NCBI GenBank assembly: GCA_016795065.1
Contig: JAEUIU010000017.1
Location: forward strand, 19,733-83,732
Direction: 5' to 3'
DNA: 64,000 nt
Origin: Phycisphaerae bacterium
GTDB lineage: Bacteria; Planctomycetota; Phycisphaerae; Phycisphaerales; SM1A02
A model generated the notes under the pieces. That model was not told the origin of the DNA. It saw only the letters and a program-made list of their open reading frames with translations, and searched no databases. Below are positions 9,502 through 18,200 of the stretch, piece by piece (within the stretch, counting starts at the first letter, position 1; the number at the start of each line of letters is the position of its first letter). Position numbers and translations under genes: made by a program.

Positions 9502-10986
9502 TCAGTGGGCCGGGCGCTCCGCCTCGCCGAAGCCCTCTTCGATGGGCATGACAGGCTCGCCCTTCATGTTCTTCATCACGACCTTGAACTGGTCGATCAG
9601 GAACAGCGGCTTGGCAGCGTCCTTTGCAAGCGCGTCCAGACGTCGTTGCATGTCAGCGACCCTTGCCGGATGCTCGGACGCGAGATTGCGCGCTTCCGAT
9701 GGATCGTCGACGAGGTTGTACAGGTCAACGCTCGACGGAAGCATCGTTCGCCAGATGAGCTTCCACTGCCCTTGGCGAACGGCGCCCCGGAAGGGCTCCA
9801 CGTTGTAGACGATCTCGTTGCGGGGCGACGGCTTGCCCTTGGAGATGGTGTCCCACACGTTCACGCCGTCGAGCGGCTTGCACTGCGACGTGGGAGCTCC
9901 GGCGAGCGATGCGATCGTCGGGAAGAGGTCGACCGCATGCAGCAGCCCCGGCACCGACTGCGGCTGGATCTGCCCGGGCCAGTTGGCGAGGGCACACACA
10001 CGCGTGCCGCCCTCAAAGAGCGTCCCCTTCCCCTCGCGGTAGGGACCGTTGTCGCAGGGCAGCGTCACCTTTGACATGTCGGCCATCACGCCGCTGAACA
10101 TCGCGTTGCGGGTGCCGCCGTTGTCGCTGTGGAAGAGGATCAGCGTGTTTCCCCGCATGTTCTTCGCTTCCAGGGCCTGGATCACCCGGCCGATCTCATC
10201 GTCGAGGCAGGCGACCATGCCCGCGTAGGTGCGCCGGGTCGGATCGGCGATCGAGGCGTACCGATCGATGTACTCCTTCGGCGCCTGGTATGGCGTATGC
10301 GGCGCGTTGAACGTGAGATAGAGGTAGAACGGCTTGGAAGGGTCCTGCGACGAGATGAACCTGGCCGCGTCCATGCCGATGAGTGTCGTGGTGTAGCCCT
10401 CCTCGCGCACCGGTTCGTTGTCGCGGAACCAGTCGAGTACCCCATGCTCATCATGAGTGAAGTAATCGAGCTCCCCGATCATCGCTCCGTACTGGTAATC
10501 GAAGCCACGCTGCCTCGGCCAGTACTTCTTGTCGGCGTGGCCGAGATGCCATTTCCCGATGATGGCGGTCGTGTAGCCAGCCTCCTTGAGGCACTGCGGC
10601 AACAGCACCTCGGATGTGTCGAGGCCGTACTCCGAGACCGACGGGATCACCGCCGTCTGAAGGCCATACCGATAGGGGTAACGTCCAGTCATGAGACATG
10701 CCCGGGTCGGCGTGCACATCGGCTGGACGTAGAACTCGGTCAGTTTCGCTCCCCCGGCGGCGAGCTTGTCGATGTTGGGCGTCTTGATGTCGGTGCAACC
10801 GTTGAAGCCAACATCCTTCCAACCCAGATCGTCGGCAACGATGTGAACGATGTTGGGTCGGCCGGCGGGGGCGGACATGGGCACCGATGCCGGTGCGGAA
10901 ACCGGTTCGCTGCCTCTCGCTCCGGCGACCATCGTCATCGCCCCGACCACGAGTGACATGCCGATCAAAGCAATCGAAATCCTCAT
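9502..10986 (-). CDS. Exported type I (formylglycine) sulfatase
   Basis: A protein of 494 aa. ATG 10986 has AGGAG 8 nt upstream and gives a signal peptide (MRISIALIGMSLVVGAMTMVAGA). The alkaline-phosphatase-like fold begins with 'RPNIVHIVADDLGW', containing the Asp pair for calcium. The maturation motif is Cys91-Thr-Pro-Thr-Arg-A-C-L-M-T-G-R, where Cys91 would be converted to formylglycine. Further signatures are 'GKWHLG', 'FNAPHTPYQAP' and 'LFHSDNGG'. It hydrolyses sulfate esters, probably on polysaccharides or lipids in the periplasm; the substrate cannot be read from sequence. Its start overlaps the patatin stop by 4 nt (ATGA), so translation is coupled. The enzyme that makes formylglycine is encoded three genes upstream in the same block. 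Confidence 0.93.
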   Translation of the reverse strand: MRISIALIGMSLVVGAMTMVAGARGSEPVSAPASVPMSAPAGRPNIVHIVADDLGWKDVGFNGCTDIKTPNIDKLAAGGAKLTEFYVQPMCTPTRACLMTGRYPYRYGLQTAVIPSVSEYGLDTSEVLLPQCLKEAGYTTAIIGKWHLGHADKKYWPRQRGFDYQYGAMIGELDYFTHDEHGVLDWFRDNEPVREEGYTTTLIGMDAARFISSQDPSKPFYLYLTFNAPHTPYQAPKEYIDRYASIADPTRRTYAGMVACLDDEIGRVIQALEAKNMRGNTLILFHSDNGGTRNAMFSGVMADMSKVTLPCDNGPYREGKGTLFEGGTRVCALANWPGQIQPQSVPGLLHAVDLFPTIASLAGAPTSQCKPLDGVNVWDTISKGKPSPRNEIVYNVEPFRGAVRQGQWKLIWRTMLPSSVDLYNLVDDPSEARNLASEHPARVADMQRRLDALAKDAAKPLFLIDQFKVVMKNMKGEPVMPIEEGFGEAERPAH

Positions 10987-12305
10987 TGAACGAACTCCTT
11001 GAAGCTCACCCTGTTTAGCTGGACCGTTTGCGTGACAACCCTGTGTTCGGGGCGGCGCCCCGAGCCGACTTCGCTCGCACCGGCCTGTCGCGGCATGGTC
11101 CAAAGCTGCCACGACGAGGCATCGGCGCCCATCGCCCTTCCGAGTTCGGCGAGCGACTCCATCGTTTCCTTCCTGAAATCGCCCTCGACCGGCGGGCGCC
11201 AGTGATCGGGAATCGACACGACCCTCACTTCGATATCCGTGCCCCACGTCGCGTTGACATAGTCGGCCTGGGCGGCAAGCCAACGAACCTCCGCGATCGT
11301 TGCGGATCGGATCGCCGTGGAGAGGCTCGGCGCGACGACGGAGGGCCACGTCGACTGGACCGTCTTCGGCGGCTGGTGAATCTGGTTGTTGATGACAACC
11401 CAGTAGCGGATCTTCGGAAGCGGCTTCCCGGGATGGGCGGCCTTCCATTGGGGAAGCAATGCGTCTGGCGATCGGACGTCCAGGCGCAGGAAGACGTTCG
11501 CGGTGACGCCGCCGTCGGCATAGAGCGCATCGTCCAGCTCGATCGCCGGAAAGACCGCGGGGATGGCCGCCGACGCGAGGAGAATGTCCTGCACGCGGGC
11601 GACGTCGCCGTTCGAGACGGCCGCCTCGGCCTCGCGGCCGACATCCCAGAAGCGCTGCCGACCGAGGTCCAAGTCCGTTGCGCTGATGGCCAGGATCTTG
11701 CCCTTGGCCGACTCCTCGGCGAGCCGCTCGACGAACGCACGGTCGACGGTGGAGCGAATGTCGCGTTCGAGCCCTGGAATCGTCATGAACGAGGGGTTCG
11801 ACGGAAGGAAGAAGAGAAGCCCCCGGTCCTGGATCCAATCGTCCTTCGGACTGCGATAGAACCGCTCGACATGGTTGCACGACGCATCGGTTCCGATGTA
11901 CGCGAACGGTGCCAGGAGGGCCCCGGTGCTCACACCGGTGACCGCGTCGAAATCGGGACGTGCCCAGCCGCTCGGCGCTTCGCTCCAGCCGATCAGGAGG
12001 CCAGCGCCGAAAGCGCCGTAGTCGCCGCCGCCGGAAAGTGCCAGGAAGTCGACGGTCGGAATGAAGCCGTCAGCGCCCGAATCGCATTCCCGAGCCATCC
12101 GTTCGACGAGACGGGCGATGGCGGCCCGAAAGACCGCCTCGCTGCGCTCGGCATCGGCCGCCGCCCGGACTTGAAGCTCTGCGTCGCTGCGCTGGACCCT
12201 CATCGACCCGGCGCCACAGCCCGCAGCGAGCAGCGCGAGCAGCAGAGCCGGGAGCAGCACTGGCGTTCGACGAGGCAACCGTGGGTATCTATGGCGCATG
12301 CGCAT
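10983..12305 (-). CDS. Patatin-like phospholipase, lipoprotein
   Basis: A protein of 440 aa from ATG 12305. A GTG at 12347, directly after the upstream stop, would add 14 residues. The N-terminus is a lipoprotein signal: basic 'MRMRHRYPRLPRR', a leucine-rich core, then L-A-A-G-Cys30. The patatin domain shows the oxyanion-hole glycines (SGGGDYGAFGAG, about residues 91-102), the nucleophile elbow G-V-Ser126-T-G, and the catalytic Asp264-Gly-Gly. All parts of the Ser-Asp dyad are present, so it should be an active acyl-hydrolase acting on lipids in the envelope. Its stop overlaps the sulfatase start (ATGA), which implies tight coupling. Lipid release combined with desulfation is a plausible joint role, but that is an inference. 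Confidence 0.9.
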   Translation of the reverse strand: MRMRHRYPRLPRRTPVLLPALLLALLAAGCGAGSMRVQRSDAELQVRAAADAERSEAVFRAAIARLVERMARECDSGADGFIPTVDFLALSGGGDYGAFGAGLLIGWSEAPSGWARPDFDAVTGVSTGALLAPFAYIGTDASCNHVERFYRSPKDDWIQDRGLLFFLPSNPSFMTIPGLERDIRSTVDRAFVERLAEESAKGKILAISATDLDLGRQRFWDVGREAEAAVSNGDVARVQDILLASAAIPAVFPAIELDDALYADGGVTANVFLRLDVRSPDALLPQWKAAHPGKPLPKIRYWVVINNQIHQPPKTVQSTWPSVVAPSLSTAIRSATIAEVRWLAAQADYVNATWGTDIEVRVVSIPDHWRPPVEGDFRKETMESLAELGRAMGADASSWQLWTMPRQAGASEVGSGRRPEHRVVTQTVQLNRVSFKEFVQ

Positions 12306-12347
12306 GGTCCATTCGCTATCGCTCCTGTCGATGACGGAAGGCCGCAC

Positions 12348-12962
12348 TCACGTTCCGGAACCGCGCAACTCCACAAGCCGCTCTCCGGCTGTCGTCACCC
12401 ACTGGTCGATGACGTTTTTGACGTCAGCGACCGTACTGAAGTTGCCCAGCGTGAACTGACTGCCCACGCCTGATTGCACCAAGCCTGCGAGCTGGTCACC
12501 CGTGACCGAGTCGATGATCTCGCCTTCCATCGCCGCACCAGCCCGGCCGGCGCCGGCGAGACTCGATCCCGGATGCAGCTTCATCCACCAGGTGGCATCC
12601 CGAACATCCGTCAGGGCGACACGAATGCGCGCCGTACGGTTGCCTGCACGATTCGTGACGTGGAAGCCTCGGTCCCCCAGTTCCTTCACAAGCGAGGCGT
12701 GAAAGTAGTTCGCAACTTCGGCGCGATCGCCGGGATCGAGGCCGCCGCGCTGCGTACGCACTTGGATCGGATCGACCAGGAAGGAGGAATACCCGGCGAG
12801 CTCGGGCGCGACGAATCGCAGTCGGGTATCGCTCATCGGCTCGAGCCGCGAGTAGTCGCTGAGGAATCCCGACCTCGTCGGGTTCGGTGCTGACGAACAG
12901 CCCCCGACAAGGGCCAAGGCTGACAACATGATCGGAAGGGCGATGGAACGAAGTGGCGACAT
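12348..12962 (-). CDS. DUF3313 family lipoprotein
   Basis: A protein of 204 aa. ATG 12962 opens a lipoprotein signal, 'MSPLRSIALPIMLSALALVGG-Cys', followed by the typical DUF3313 opening 'SGFLSDYSRLEP'. The core shows 'FLVDPIQV', a helix 'ANYFHASLVKEL' and 'RIRVALTDV', as expected for this family of periplasmic lipoproteins of unknown function. The longer open frame upstream overlaps the FGE gene in another frame and is not supported. The gene lies 29 nt after the FGE gene and about 42 nt before the patatin gene, so it is part of the same transcript. A role as a scaffold or envelope component for the neighbouring enzymes is possible but not shown. Confidence 0.82.
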   Translation of the reverse strand: MSPLRSIALPIMLSALALVGGCSSAPNPTRSGFLSDYSRLEPMSDTRLRFVAPELAGYSSFLVDPIQVRTQRGGLDPGDRAEVANYFHASLVKELGDRGFHVTNRAGNRTARIRVALTDVRDATWWMKLHPGSSLAGAGRAGAAMEGEIIDSVTGDQLAGLVQSGVGSQFTLGNFSTVADVKNVIDQWVTTAGERLVELRGSGT

Positions 12963-12991
12963 GGAGAAAGAGCGCTCCGGGATCGAAAGGT

Positions 12992-14230
12992 CTACTGGCC
13001 GCGACGAGCTGGCTCCGCGCCGGGCTGGTTGGTGCGATCGGGGTTTTCCTGTGTGGCAACCGAGAGGACGCAGCGGAATCCCAAGTGCTGCATGGCGTTG
13101 TCCGGCGGAGACGCCATGCGGGCACTGGGTCGGTAGCTCGCGCAGTAGCGGTCGCTGCAAAGGAACGAGCCCCCGCGGTGCACGCGACTCTCCGGGGCGT
13201 GGGGATTGCGCGGGTCACTCGAATTCGGTGGTCCCTTCGGGTCTGCGACAACGGCACCTTGGCCGGCCGCTTCGACTCGGCGGGAGTACTCATCCGCGCG
13301 GAAGCGGTCGGCACACCACTCCCAGACGTTGCCAGCCATGTCGTAGAGGCCGTAACCGTTTGGGGGGAAGCTTCGAACCGGCGCGGCTCCAACGAACCCG
13401 TCCTCGCGCGTGTTGTGATCGGGAAAGTGACCTTGCCAGGTGTTGGCTCGCGTGTGGTCGACCGGTTCGTTACCCCACACATTGACCGCCTGATCAAGGC
13501 CGCCTCGGGCCGCGAACTCCCACTCGGCCTCGGTCGGAAGCCGCTTGCCGGCCCACGCGCAGTAGGCGACGGCGTCATCCCAGGAGACGTGAACGACCGG
13601 GTGGTCGTCCTTCCCCTCCAGCGTTGTATGGGGACCTGAGGGATGGCGCCAGCTTGCACCGGGCGTCCACGTCCACCACTGGCGGAAGTCAGCGAGATCG
13701 ACCTGTCCGCTCGGCGGCGTGAAGACGGAGGCTCCAGGCTGGAGCATGTCCTCGGGAGGCCGCGGCGTGCCGGGGGGAAGCTGCCTCTTCAGTTCCTCCC
13801 AGTCCACGGCTCGTTCCGCAGTCGTGACATATCCGGTCGCCTCAACGAATCGGCGAAACTCGGCGTTGGTGACCTCGGTGGAGTCCATCCAGAAGCCGGC
13901 GACCCGTACCCGATGCAACGGTTGCTCATCCGGGCGTGCCAAGCGATCGACACCCCCCATCGTGAACTCCCCGCCGGGAATCCAGACCATGCCGCGGAGC
14001 GCTTCGTCGGACGGGCGCCCTTTCCGCACATCCACCGCTGCGGGCGAGGCGCTCGGGCGAAGGGCCGGCGGCCCACTGCTTCGTGAGCCCGAGCAACAGG
14101 AACCTGATGGCGACACCACTTCGTCCGAGGCCACGGCGTGAGCTCGAACGGTCACCGCGACGGTCGCGAGGGTCCAGGCAGCGAACCGGAGTCCACCGCT
14201 CCGGCGCTGCCGCGACGAGATCAGGCACAT
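12992..14230 (-). CDS. Formylglycine-generating enzyme (SUMF1 family), exported
   Basis: A protein of 412 aa starting at ATG 14230 with AGGAGG about 7 nt upstream. It resembles human SUMF1 over its whole domain: 'MVWIPGGEFTMGG', 'ASWRHPSGP', 'DHPVVHVSWDDAVAYCAWAGKRLPTE' and 'GFRC' at the end. The two copper-binding active-site cysteines are present (Cys358 and Cys363 in 'GGSFLCSDRYC'), so it should be a true aerobic enzyme that oxidises the sulfatase cysteine to formylglycine, not a degenerate paralogue. Residues 15-34 form a signal-like hydrophobic segment ending 'HAVA-SDE', so it is probably exported and modifies the sulfatase in the periplasm. Its start overlaps the receiver gene by 10 nt. 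Confidence 0.93.
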   Translation of the reverse strand: MCLISSRQRRSGGLRFAAWTLATVAVTVRAHAVASDEVVSPSGSCCSGSRSSGPPALRPSASPAAVDVRKGRPSDEALRGMVWIPGGEFTMGGVDRLARPDEQPLHRVRVAGFWMDSTEVTNAEFRRFVEATGYVTTAERAVDWEELKRQLPPGTPRPPEDMLQPGASVFTPPSGQVDLADFRQWWTWTPGASWRHPSGPHTTLEGKDDHPVVHVSWDDAVAYCAWAGKRLPTEAEWEFAARGGLDQAVNVWGNEPVDHTRANTWQGHFPDHNTREDGFVGAAPVRSFPPNGYGLYDMAGNVWEWCADRFRADEYSRRVEAAGQGAVVADPKGPPNSSDPRNPHAPESRVHRGGSFLCSDRYCASYRPSARMASPPDNAMQHLGFRCVLSVATQENPDRTNQPGAEPARRGQ

Positions 14231-14595
14231 CGGAGAGCCTCCTGGATCGTGTCGACCAAGTGCTGCCCGTCAATGGGTTTGCGTAAGAACGCCGAGATGC
14301 CGCGGTGATCGATTCGCTCCCTCGCCTCTGGCTTCTCGTAGCCGGTGATGATGATGACCGGGAGGCGAAGCGAGCTCCGGGCCAGCTCCTCGAGGACGGC
14401 AAAACCGTCCACGTTCGGCATATGGAGGTCGAGGATGATGCAGTCGGGTCTTCGTCCGGCAAGGGAGTCAAGAAACTCCTGTCCCGACGGGAAGAGGGCC
14501 GTCTGGTAGCCGGCCGATCCCAGCAGCCGGCGAAGCGCCCGGCGCACCGGTTCTTCGTCGTCGACCACGGCAATCATGACTGGGGCCTCACTCAC
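14221..14595 (-). CDS. Single-domain response regulator (receiver only)
   Basis: A protein of 124 aa consisting of one CheY-like receiver and no output domain. The acidic pocket is 'VVDDEEP' (Asp12, Asp13), the phosphoacceptor is Asp56 in 'LDLHMP', the switch Thr is in 'IIITGY', and the conserved Lys is in 'LRKP'. All key residues are intact. It lies 48 nt after the FixJ-type regulator gene and overlaps the FGE gene by 10 nt. It may act as a phosphate sink or intermediate for the sensor kinase upstream, because no other kinase in this block would feed it. Confidence 0.9.
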   Translation of the reverse strand: MSEAPVMIAVVDDEEPVRRALRRLLGSAGYQTALFPSGQEFLDSLAGRRPDCIILDLHMPNVDGFAVLEELARSSLRLPVIIITGYEKPEARERIDHRGISAFLRKPIDGQHLVDTIQEALRCA

Positions 14596-14643
14596 GAAGC
14601 GAACGGTAGGGCCTGCATATCTGCCGACAATGGGACTTTGGTC

Positions 14644-15291
14644 CTACGTAGCTTGCGACGCGCCAGCACCCTCACCGGTCCCTACACCAAGACGCTCAGT
14701 CATGCGGACAAGCTCGGCGAGCGATTCGGCCTGCATCTTCTCCATCACCCGGGCACGATGCACCTTGATCGTCTTTTCGGCTGCCCCGAGTTCGCTTGCC
14801 ACTTGCTTGTTCAGCAAGCCGCTCACCACATGGGCCATCACTTCCCGTTCCCGCGGCGTCAGCGTGTTCATTCGAGCGCGGAGCTCGTCTAGCTCCGATC
14901 TCTCGCGATGGGCGTCGCGATCTCGTTCCAAGGCCCTATTCACCGCTTCGATCAGCACCAGGTCGTCCACGGGCTTGGTAAGAAAGTCCGCAGCGCCTCG
15001 CTTCATGGCTCGCACGGCAACCGGAACGTCCGCCCGGCCGGTGAGAAAGATGATGGGCAGCCGTATGCCGCGCTCTATGAGCGCCCCTTGCATCTCGAGG
15101 CCGCCCATGCCCGGCATCGCAAGGTCAAGCACAAGGCAGCCGCGTGCCTGGTCCGTGTGCGCCTCGAGAAACGCCGACGCCGAACCAAAGACGACCGTGC
15201 GAAAGCCGGCTGCCCGAAGCACACGCGACACGGCCGTCAAAACCGGCTGTTCGTCATCCACGAGATAGACCCTTGGCTCGCCCTCGCTCAT
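14644..15291 (-). CDS. FixJ/NarL-type response regulator (receiver + LuxR HTH)
   Basis: A protein of 215 aa. Residues 1-125 are a receiver with 'LVDDEQP', phosphoacceptor Asp56 in 'LDLAMPGM', 'FLTGRAD' and 'LTKPVDD'. Residues 140-200 are a LuxR/GerE helix-turn-helix ('LTPREREVMAHVVSGLLNKQ' and 'KTIKVHRARVMEK'). This is the FixJ/TtrR/StyR layout. The gene overlaps the sensor kinase by 4 nt (ATGA), so the two form a cognate pair. It probably controls transcription of the following sulfatase-block genes, but no operator was identified. Confidence 0.92.
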   Translation of the reverse strand: MSEGEPRVYLVDDEQPVLTAVSRVLRAAGFRTVVFGSASAFLEAHTDQARGCLVLDLAMPGMGGLEMQGALIERGIRLPIIFLTGRADVPVAVRAMKRGAADFLTKPVDDLVLIEAVNRALERDRDAHRERSELDELRARMNTLTPREREVMAHVVSGLLNKQVASELGAAEKTIKVHRARVMEKMQAESLAELVRMTERLGVGTGEGAGASQAT

Positions 15292-18200
15292 GCCTCGGCT
15301 CCGTCAAAGGTAGGAATCGTGAAATGAAAACTGGCGCCCACGTCGTCGTTGTTGGTCGCCCAGATCTCGCAGGCGTGGGATGTGACGATGGTTCGACAGA
15401 CCGCGAGTCCCAGTCCCATGCCCGTCCCCTTCGTGGTGAAGAACGGCTCGAAAATCCGCTCGGCGAATCCCGCCGGGATGCCGCTTCCCGAGTCGCGCAC
15501 CGTTACCCGCACCCGATTGGGATCCTGACGCGCCGTCCTGACCACGAGCCGACGCTCTCCGCTGGGCATCCGATCCAGGCAATCGCAGGCATTCATCACC
15601 AGGTTCAAGAGCACCTGCTGAAGCTGAATGCGATCGCCCAGGACGCGCGGCAGCCCAGCCTCGAGTTGAGCCTCGACGCTGACGCCGTGGTTGATCAGAT
15701 CGCTTCGGGCCAGCTTCAGGACTTCGTTCACGACCTCGTCCACCGATAGCGCCTCGTGGTTGACCTCTCCCTTCCTCAGCAGCGTCCGCAAACGGTGAAT
15801 CACCTCGCCGGCCCGCTTGTTCTGCTCCACGATGTCATCGAGGATCTCGCGGACCTCCCCCAGGTCCACGTCGTCACGCTGCATGAAGCGTTGGGCTGCC
15901 TGGGCATTGCTGAGGATCGCGGTGAGCGGCTGGTTGAGTTCGTGGGCGATCGACCCCGAGAGCTCTCCCAGCAGGTTGACGCGCGAGAGGTGGGCCACCT
16001 CGTTTCGCTGCCTCGCGGACTCAAGCTCAGCACGCTTGCGGGCGCTGATGTCGCTGATCGAAGCCAACACCAGTCGACCGGCCTCCGCATCAATTGGGTT
16101 GAGTCCGATCTCGATCGGGAACTCCACTCCATCGCGACGCCGACCGAGCGGCTCCCCGCCGATTGTCGTGGCGTCCATGGCCTGCCCCGAGAGACACACG
16201 TGGCGGATCGCGGCATGCACCGCCGCGAACTTCTCGGGCAGAAGGAGACGAATGCTCCGACCGACCAGCTCGTCACGTGCGTACCCGAACGATCGCTCGG
16301 CTTGGGCGTTCAGGAGCACGATGCGTCCCTCGCCGTCGAGCATCACCATGCCACTCGCCGACGCCTCGAGAGCCAGTCGGAAGCGGTTCCCGGCGCGTCG
16401 TCGCCCGCGCTGACGAAGCCGTGCGATCCACCACGCCGAGGCGGCCCCCCCACTCACCAGGAGGGTTGCAGCGCCCACCTGGAACCAGGCGGTTTGCCAT
16501 ACGAACGGCTGCACGTCCAAGGTCAGGCTTGCCTCTTCCGTACTCCACACACCGTCGTTGTTCGCGGCTCGAACACGGAAGACGTGGAGCCCCGGATCAA
16601 GTCGCCCGTAGGCGATCGCGCGCCTATTGCCCGCGTCGACCCAATCATGGTCGACACCGCTCATCTTCACCTTGAAGCGAACGGTGGCTGGATCCGTAAA
16701 GGACAGCGCCGCATAGAGGATCTCGATGCCCTTACTGCCCGGCGGAATCGGCAGCGCATCGTCGGCCGATGCGAACGCCTGTCGCAACGAGAAACTCGTC
16801 TCGCCGCTGGCCGAGGTGTAGTTCACCGCCTCGATGCGGACAGGTGGTGGCACCTCATTTCGGCGAAAGGTCGATGGATCGACCATCGTCACGCCCTTAC
16901 GCGTGGCGAACCAGAGGCGACCGCGCGTGTCCTTTGCGGACACGGGTTGCCTTCCGCCTGAACATTCGACCGTTGCCATTCCGTCCATGAGACCGAGCCG
17001 CAAGACGTCGACGTGGGTCTCCTTCCCGTCCGCGACCGCATCGAGTTGGCGGAACGACGCCCGGGCCAACCCGAGCCTCGTCGACAGCCACCAATTCCCC
17101 ACGTCGTCCTTCAGAATTCCCAGCACCGAGCCTCCGACGGATTCCAACTGCTCCGCGAGATCGGCGATGCGACCTGCCCGCCAGCGCCTGAGGCCCTTGT
17201 GTCGCGATCCCATCCACATCGTTCCGCCCGTCTCGGCGGTAAGGCAACCGACCCCCGACAGGGCGTTGCCGTTCTCGTCGCGCACCTCGACGAAGGAATC
17301 GCCCTCAAGGCGATAGACCCCGACCAGATTTGACAACCACAGCCGTCCCTCTTCATCCTCGGCAAACGCGCAGACCTCCGAGCGAGGCAGTCCCTGCGCC
17401 TCTCCGTACTCGCGCCAGGCTTCGCCCTCGAAGGCCGCGATCGCCTGGCCGCCGGAGACCCAGATGCGCCCCTTCGTGTCCTCGAAAATCGCTAGCACAT
17501 TTGCGCCGCCAGTCAGTTCCCCGGACACTTGGCGAACGCCGCTGGCGTCCTTCACGAACAGCCCGTCACCGAAAGAGCCGATCCACACGCGTCCCGTTCG
17601 ATCGGAAAGCATGCTCTGGACATATCCGCCAATTCGCCCCAACCGTATGGCTGACGCGACTCCATCCTTCAGTTGAAAAGGTCCGTGGCCATAGGTACCG
17701 ACAAGCACACCCCCCTCACCATCCGAGGAAACAGAATTCACGATGGGCTCGGCGATCCCGCCTTCGACACCGATCGTGTGGCAACGACGTGATGTCAAGC
17801 GAAGCAAACCTCCGCCACTCGTGCCTACCCAGATATTGCCTTCACGATCCTCGGACACGAATCGAACACCGTTATAGGTAAGTCCGTTCTCCGTGGTCCA
17901 GTGCGACATCGTTCCATCCGGCGCGATGCGAAACAGGCCATGATCGTGTGTGCAGGCCCAGACGTTTCCTGCGGAGTCCTCGAAGGCACTCCACATGCCG
18001 CGCATGTCAACGCCAAGTTCGCGGCGCTCGAACTCCGTCGGAGAACGATACTTGACCAGAGCTCGACGATAAACCACCCAGATGCCGCCATCACGCGCCG
18101 GAGCGCAGACCGCCGACGCCGCCTCGCCCTCTCGTGCGCCCTCGACCTCGATCCACTCCGCGCCATTCCACACTCCGAAGAAACCAGGCTGGACGATCCA

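Noticed and set aside
10987..11880. Upstream extension of the sulfatase frame
   Set aside because: It overlaps the patatin gene in another frame. The ATG at 10986 has a good Shine-Dalgarno and a signal peptide.
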